Part shown: piece by piece, positions 31,363 through 33,872 of the stretch | How positions within the stretch are numbered: the first letter of the stretch is position 1 | How the letters are laid out: the number at the start of each line of letters is the position of its first letter | Assembly: GCA_903848465.1 (NCBI GenBank) | Contig: CAINGK010000149.1 | Coordinates: 1 to 33,872 of the forward strand | Length of the DNA stretch: 33,872 bases | Source: an uncultured Verrucomicrobiota bacterium | GTDB lineage: Bacteria; Verrucomicrobiota; Verrucomicrobiia; Verrucomicrobiales; Verrucomicrobiaceae | Reading direction: 5' to 3' | The notes under the pieces: generated by a model | Databases searched by the model: none | What the model was told of the DNA's origin: nothing | Seen by the model: only the letters and a program-made list of their open reading frames with translations | Program-made: the position numbers and the translations under genes

Positions 31363-31644
31363 ATGATCCGTTCCTTTGCCTGCGACGACACCGCCCGCCT
31401 GTTCCGGCTGGAGAAAGTCCGCGCCTTCCCGCCGGACATCCAGCGCACAGCGTTGCGGAAACTTGCCCAGCTTCACGCCGTCTCGGAATTGTTGCAGCTT
31501 CGCGTTCCGCCAGGCAATCGACTGGAAGCGCTCAAAGGCAACCGCAAAGGCCAGTACTCCATCCGCATCAACGACCAATGGCGCATCTGCTTCCACTGGA
31601 AATCAGACGGGCCGCATGATGTCGAAATCGTCGATTACCACTAA
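31363..31644 (+). CDS. higB: HigB-family type II toxin (RelE superfamily)
   Basis: 93 residues from ATG 31363 (MIRSFACDDTARLFR), the usual HigB N-terminus; starts at 31318 and 31345 overlap the promoter and are rejected. The RelE fold signature is visible: ALRKLAQLHAVSELLQL, then the strand pair GQYSIRINDQWRICFHW with the conserved Arg residues that contact mRNA, and a C-terminal VEIVDYH. HigB toxins cleave mRNA in the translating ribosome. The toxin gene precedes the antitoxin gene, the order typical of HigBA. Likely helps stabilise the element. Confidence 0.93.
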   Translation: MIRSFACDDTARLFRLEKVRAFPPDIQRTALRKLAQLHAVSELLQLRVPPGNRLEALKGNRKGQYSIRINDQWRICFHWKSDGPHDVEIVDYH

Positions 31645-31656
31645 CCTTATCAAGCC

Positions 31657-31956
31657 ATGAAGAAACACGCCCCCATTCATCCCGGAGAAGTTCTTCGCGA
31701 AGACTTTCTCGCGCCCCTTGGCTTGTCCGAATACCGTCTTGCCAACGACATCGGCGTTCCACCACGCCGCATCAATGAAATCGTGAAGGGCAAGCGCGCC
31801 ATCACCGCAGACACCGCCCTGCGCCTCGCTCGTTACTTCCAATGGCCTGCCGAAGTCTGGCTGAATCTGCAATCCCACTACGACCGCCAAGTGACCGAAT
31901 CCGCAATGCAGCCAGTGCTGGCACGCATCAAACCCTGTGCCGCGCTGGCAGCCTAG
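31657..31956 (+). CDS. higA: HigA-family antitoxin
   Basis: 99 residues. The N-terminal HPGEVLREDFLAPLGLSEY is the HigA hallmark, followed by an XRE-type helix-turn-helix (YRLANDIGVPPRRINEIVKG) and the helix TALRLARYFQWPAEVWLNLQ. It binds HigB and represses its own promoter, here presumably through the ATAACG dyad at 31327-31343. Starts 12 bp after higB. No degradation tag is obvious. Confidence 0.95.
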   Translation: MKKHAPIHPGEVLREDFLAPLGLSEYRLANDIGVPPRRINEIVKGKRAITADTALRLARYFQWPAEVWLNLQSHYDRQVTESAMQPVLARIKPCAALAA

Positions 31957-32030
31957 AGAAAGCCTTCGCAGGAATTTTGCGGTCCAAATACATCTCTTCC
32001 CAAAAGAGTTTGTCCAGCAAGGATACGAAT

Positions 32031-33317
32031 ATGAATCCACGCCTTTTAATACTGTGTTTTTTTACCTGCATGGCTATGTGCTGTGTGTCCGCCTGCTATG
32101 GTCAAAGCGATGGCGACTTGGCCAAGCAAGTTGCTGAAACGCGGGCCAAGGCTGAGGAAGGTAACGCAGAAGCACAATTCAATTTGGGCACATGGCACTC
32201 TGTTGGCTTACCTCCATTTATACCTCAAGACGATGTTGAGACGGTGAAGTGGCACCGGAAAGCCGCAGAACAAGGATATGTTTTGGCTCAGACCGGTCTG
32301 GCCCTTTGTTACGCAACGGGCACTGGTGTTTCCAAAGATTTAGTCGAGGCAGCGAAATGGTACCGCAAAGCCGCAGATCAAGGAGATGCCTACGGGCAGA
32401 TTGAATTGGGAGACTGCTATGCCAACGGTAGCGGTGCCTCCCATAGTTTGGTGGAGGCGTACAAGTGGTATGCTTTGGCTGCAATGCAGGATGACGAGTG
32501 GGCAACTTCGGCAGTTGAAAAACGAACAGCTTTGGAGAAAAGGATGTCGCTCGAACAGATCGGAGCAGCACTCAAACAATCCGCTCTATGGAAGCGGAAT
32601 CGAGAGGACTCAGCCAGTATCTCAGTAACTCAGCAGAAGGCAGAGCAGGGAGACGCCGAATCACAATATCAACTTGGGAAAAGTTACGCCAAAGGAAATG
32701 GCATTATCAAGGATTCAGTAGAAGCTACGAAGTGGTATCGCAAGGCAGCGGAGCAAGGACACGCTCAAGCTCAGTCTCAGCTGGGATTGCATTACGCCTT
32801 TGGTATTGGTTTGTCCAAAGACGAGGCAGTGGCCATAAGATGGTTGTATAAGGCGGCGGAACAGGGAAATGCTGAAGCACAAAAAGCTTTAGCAAGGTTT
32901 TATGGTGCTGGACGCGGGGTGGAAAAAAATGACCGGCAGGCGGCGATATGGAATCGCAGAGCGGCAGATCAAGGAGATGCAGAGGCGCAGGTGGAAATGG
33001 GATTTCGATACGCCACTGGAGACGGATTATCCCAGGATGCAGCAGAGGCTGCAAAGTGGTATCGCAAGGCAGCAGAACAAGGCCATGCTCAAGCGCAACT
33101 CTGGTTGGGTATGTCTATTGCCTCCGGGCAGGGTGTTCTTAAGGATGCTGTAGAGGCATACAAGTGGTTTAACTTATCTGCGGCTCAAGGAGATGTATGC
33201 TCACAAGATGCAGCCAAATACCGCGCAGATTTGGAGAAAGCAATGACGCCCGAGCAAATTGCCGAGGCTCAAAAAATATCGCGAGAGTGGAAACCCATTG
33301 AAGCAGAAGGCAAATAG
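32031..33317 (+). CDS. Sel1-repeat lipoprotein or secreted protein
   Basis: 428 residues from ATG 32031 (MNPRLLILCFF); the longer frame from 31842 overlaps higA and is rejected. Signal peptide 1-21 ends V-S-A before Cys22, a plausible lipobox; cleavage after YGQ is the alternative. About eight Sel1-like repeats of roughly 36 residues follow (pattern AKWYRKAAEQGHAQAQ). They fall in two blocks, each closed by the same cap (AYKWYALAA...LEKRMSLEQI and AYKWFNLSA...LEKAMTPEQI). Sel1 repeats mediate protein contacts in the envelope or outside the cell. AT-richer than its neighbours; probably cargo of the element. Followed by a terminator at 33467. Confidence 0.9.
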   Translation: MNPRLLILCFFTCMAMCCVSACYGQSDGDLAKQVAETRAKAEEGNAEAQFNLGTWHSVGLPPFIPQDDVETVKWHRKAAEQGYVLAQTGLALCYATGTGVSKDLVEAAKWYRKAADQGDAYGQIELGDCYANGSGASHSLVEAYKWYALAAMQDDEWATSAVEKRTALEKRMSLEQIGAALKQSALWKRNREDSASISVTQQKAEQGDAESQYQLGKSYAKGNGIIKDSVEATKWYRKAAEQGHAQAQSQLGLHYAFGIGLSKDEAVAIRWLYKAAEQGNAEAQKALARFYGAGRGVEKNDRQAAIWNRRAADQGDAEAQVEMGFRYATGDGLSQDAAEAAKWYRKAAEQGHAQAQLWLGMSIASGQGVLKDAVEAYKWFNLSAAQGDVCSQDAAKYRADLEKAMTPEQIAEAQKISREWKPIEAEGK

Positions 33318-33466
33318 CTCATGCTGTTGTTTGTCGGTATTGATCGACCGCATCAGTTACATTCTGCCAGGAGTGATGGAGTCTTGGCGATAAGTAAACC
33401 TGCCCAGATGTTTACTGTGTTGCCGCATGGGGGATGCTTTGCCCCACCCCTTCATGAAGTCCAGCG

Positions 33467-33492
33467 CATACTAGCAATGCTGGTATGTTTTT
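33467..33492 (+). terminator. Intrinsic terminator downstream of the Sel1 gene
   Basis: CATACTAGC (33467-33475), loop AAT, GCTGGTATG (33479-33487): a 9-bp stem with one T-G pair, followed by TTTTT (33488-33492). It lies about 150 bp after the Sel1 stop codon. Confidence 0.75.
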
Positions 33493-33736
33493 CATTAAAA
33501 CGGGGTAATTCAGCCCATTTCGCTGCTTTAAAACAAAGGGGGGGCTATATCAGAATTGAGAAATCTGACGCTAAGCCAATGGGATGAAATCGAAGGGGAT
33601 ACTTGCCAATCTGAAGCAGTGAGAGGTGCGCTCAAGCCCCCCCCCTTGCCGTCTGACGAATCTTCAATCATGCTTCGTTGGCAGGATAAGCCCCATAATT
33701 CCGACAATCATTCCCACCAGTGGAATGAGTATAAAA

Positions 33737-33779
33737 CGCGGATCAAAAGTGCAGCGGATCGCGGATCAAAAGTGAGTCA
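33737..33779 (-). repeat. 15-bp direct repeats resembling an IS21-family terminus
   Basis: CGCGGATCAAAAGTG occurs at 33737-33751 and again at 33760-33774. Read on the minus strand from 33779 it begins TGACTCACTTTTGATC and repeats CACTTTTGATCCGCG inward. IS21-family ends typically start with TG and carry such repeated inner motifs. No istA or istB gene lies to the left, so at most a solitary end remains. Confidence 0.4.
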
Positions 33780-33872
33780 CCTCTGAGCGATTGAACAGGT
33801 GATGGGCGTGTTCGTCAAGGCCGTGCTGATCTTCGTGCCTGCCTCGATCCTGAGAGGAGGCTGGAGCGGAGC

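Larger units (their letters stand above)
26339..33779 (+). mobile_element. Integrated element (satellite- or island-like), right end uncertain
   Basis: Bounded on the left by the tRNA-Arg remnant. Contents in order: tyrosine integrase, unknown protein, HTH protein, Toprim primase-like protein, DUF3987-like protein, HigBA, Sel1 lipoprotein, all on one strand. Base composition in 27655-28620 and 32000-33800 is visibly more AT-rich than the thrS region. No capsid, portal or conjugation genes are seen, so self-transfer is unlikely. No second copy of the tRNA 3' sequence was found up to 33872. The end at 33779 is only the position of an IS21-like terminal repeat and should be taken as provisional. 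Confidence 0.55.
33318..33872. other. Gene-poor right end of the window
   Basis: No supportable complete gene. The frames at 33321-33587 and 33556-33786 have no recognisable features and cross the terminator or repeats. It holds a terminator (33467-33492), a direct-repeat pair (33737-33774) and, from ATG 33802, an open hydrophobic frame (MGVFVKAVLIFVPASIL) that runs off the edge and might start a membrane protein. Confidence 0.6.

Noticed and set aside
31842..32030. N-terminal extension of the Sel1 protein
   Set aside because: Overlaps higA in another frame and precedes a clear signal peptide start at 32031.
33321..33587. 88-residue plus-strand frame
   Set aside because: Crosses an intrinsic terminator and has no recognisable features.

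Overview
The window looks like a piece of a Verrucomicrobia chromosome (Prosthecobacter/Verrucomicrobiaceae-like). The evidence is a GC-rich core, few Shine-Dalgarno sequences, an exosortase-EpsI fusion, and protein styles (DUF6941-like, ThrRS without TGS) familiar from that phylum. This is a judgement from sequence style; no database search was run.

Region 1 (1-5.84 kb) is a complete type II-C CRISPR-Cas locus. Nine full identical 36-bp repeats, with exactly 30-bp spacers, read rightward and are cut by the left edge. They are followed by a tracrRNA gene on the same strand with an extended -10 promoter placed so that transcription starts on the first anti-repeat base, and by a 16-bp perfect terminator hairpin shared back-to-back with cas2. 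The leftward operon cas9-cas1-cas2 is linked by 4-bp stop/start overlaps. There is no csn2 or cas4.

Region 2 (6-15.4 kb) is core chromosome: an MFS transporter; a rightward PBP2 (mrdA), DUF6941-like, tandem-ACT cluster; a leftward exosortase-EpsI fusion; a single-pass membrane protein; and a GlgM/GlgA-type glycosyltransferase.

Region 3 (15.4-22.7 kb) is a tight four-gene operon: TonB-dependent receptor, periplasmic membrane-anchored CobN-like chelatase, MotA/TolQ/ExbB-like channel, DUF2149-like one-TM protein. The last three are coupled by ATGA overlaps. The set resembles the heme-handling hmuR-S-U-V genes of Bacteroidetes but lacks an HmuY hemophore. The likely logic is tetrapyrrole import through the receptor, metal removal or insertion by the CobN-like enzyme in the periplasm, and energy from a dedicated proton-channel pair.

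Region 4 (22.9-26.2 kb) holds a secreted Pro/Gly-rich protein, a ThrRS without a TGS domain and with a Cys-rich insertion, and a small unknown protein.

Region 5 (26.3 kb to near the right edge) is an integrated element. The 3' half of a tRNA-Arg(CCG) marks one attachment end. It is followed by a tyrosine integrase, a coupled unknown gene, an HTH/excisionase-like protein, a Toprim primase-like protein, a DUF3987-like helicase-type protein, a HigBA toxin-antitoxin pair with a clear operator-promoter, and a Sel1-repeat lipoprotein. All genes point away from the tRNA. The order (integrase, small HTH, primase, helicase-like, cargo) resembles a phage satellite or small integrative element. The right end is not defined in the window; an IS21-like terminal repeat lies at 33.74-33.78 kb.
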